From Serripes groenlandicus (Eukaryota; Mollusca; Bivalvia; Cardiida; Cardiidae): a stretch of DNA of 64,000 nucleotides. Below the pieces are notes generated by a model. That model was not told the origin of the DNA, did not search any database, and saw only the letters and a program-made list of their open reading frames with translations. Location of the stretch: the NCBI GenBank assembly GCA_031761405.1, contig JASEVX010000003.1, positions 16,347,139-16,411,138 on the forward strand. The letters are read 5' to 3'. Shown here in pieces: positions 63,740 through 64,000 of the stretch. A program made the translations under genes and the position numbers. Each line of letters starts with the position of its first letter. The first letter of the stretch is position 1.

Positions 63740-64000
63740 ATGCCCCAGTCATAGTGTCACGTTTTGGCCTCGCCGTTGTACCCTGTTTCTGACACCCATG
63801 ATTAAGCAAATTTCAGTGGGCTGCCACGATGTGTCACGTTGTTGCCACGTCATAGCAACGTGCTAGCCAAGCTGTCGCCTCGTTGTATTCCCGTTGTAGC
63901 ACAATTTAAAGGTGACAACGAACATTAAAGTCGGGTTATGTCTCGATGCCGCCACGCTATCACCTCGTTGTCGCTACGTTGTTCCACGCTGTTTTTCGTT
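63740..64000. repeat. degenerate CGTTGT/GCCACG short-period repeat at the window edge
   Basis: Words such as GTCACGTTGTTGCCACGTC, CGCCTCGTTGTA, CACCTCGTTGTCGCTACGTTG and CCACGCTGT recur every 10-15 bases to the end of the window. This suggests a satellite-like or simple-repeat array continuing to the right. Confidence 0.6.

Overview
The window is nuclear DNA of an animal, most likely a bivalve or other mollusc. It is AT-rich, has spliceosomal splice sites, and carries a SINE type, Polinton/Maverick, Ngaro-like, I-group and L1/Tx1-like elements, and a receptor ectodomain that I associate with molluscs. No database search was possible, so the taxonomic call is inference. Ordinary host genes are scarce. 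The only convincing one is a minus-strand, somatomedin-B-like receptor ectodomain at 44.8-46.7 kb. Most of the window is nested, dated-looking mobile DNA.

Layout. 0-7 kb: two tRNA-derived SINEs, several short tandem duplications, a short stretch shared with the Polinton at 20.8 kb, and hairpins. 6.98-11.73 kb: six head-to-tail units of a Helitron-like/HINE non-autonomous element arranged as about 1.64-kb dimers; every second unit contains a SINE. 13.9-33.8 kb: one large decayed Polinton/Maverick (adintovirus-like) gene set. On the plus strand it has a packaging ATPase, a small basic protein and protein-primed DNA polymerase B. On the minus strand it has an integrase, a minor capsid protein, a basic protein, the major capsid protein and a protease. 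It has been invaded by a tandem-repeat element, a 1.1-kb TIR transposon, a SINE and a complete I-group LINE. The LINE splits the protease gene and has a perfect 13-bp target duplication and two intact ORFs. Two Polinton genes (polB and the major capsid gene) show in-frame spliceosomal introns.

36-44.6 kb: a Ngaro-like tyrosine-recombinase retrotransposon (gag with CCCH finger, RT, RNase H, tyrosine recombinase, SGNH hydrolase) that interrupts a roughly 36-bp minisatellite. The element is itself interrupted by a 5'-truncated L1/Tx1-like insertion inside gag. That event created a 959-codon chimeric open frame. The Ngaro pol also carries an exact 245-bp internal tandem duplication.

46.7-64 kb: sparse. 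It holds a Crypton-type tyrosine recombinase relic (53.7-54.06 kb), several foldback (MITE-like) elements, one more SINE, two related copies of a dispersed repeat, a CCGG-word-rich island (57.6-58.3 kb) and a CGTTGT-word-rich degenerate repeat running off the right edge.

Relative ages can be read from the nesting. Polinton genes carry many stops and frameshifts (old). The Ngaro has a few stops (younger). The L1 fragment and especially the I-group LINE are open throughout (youngest).
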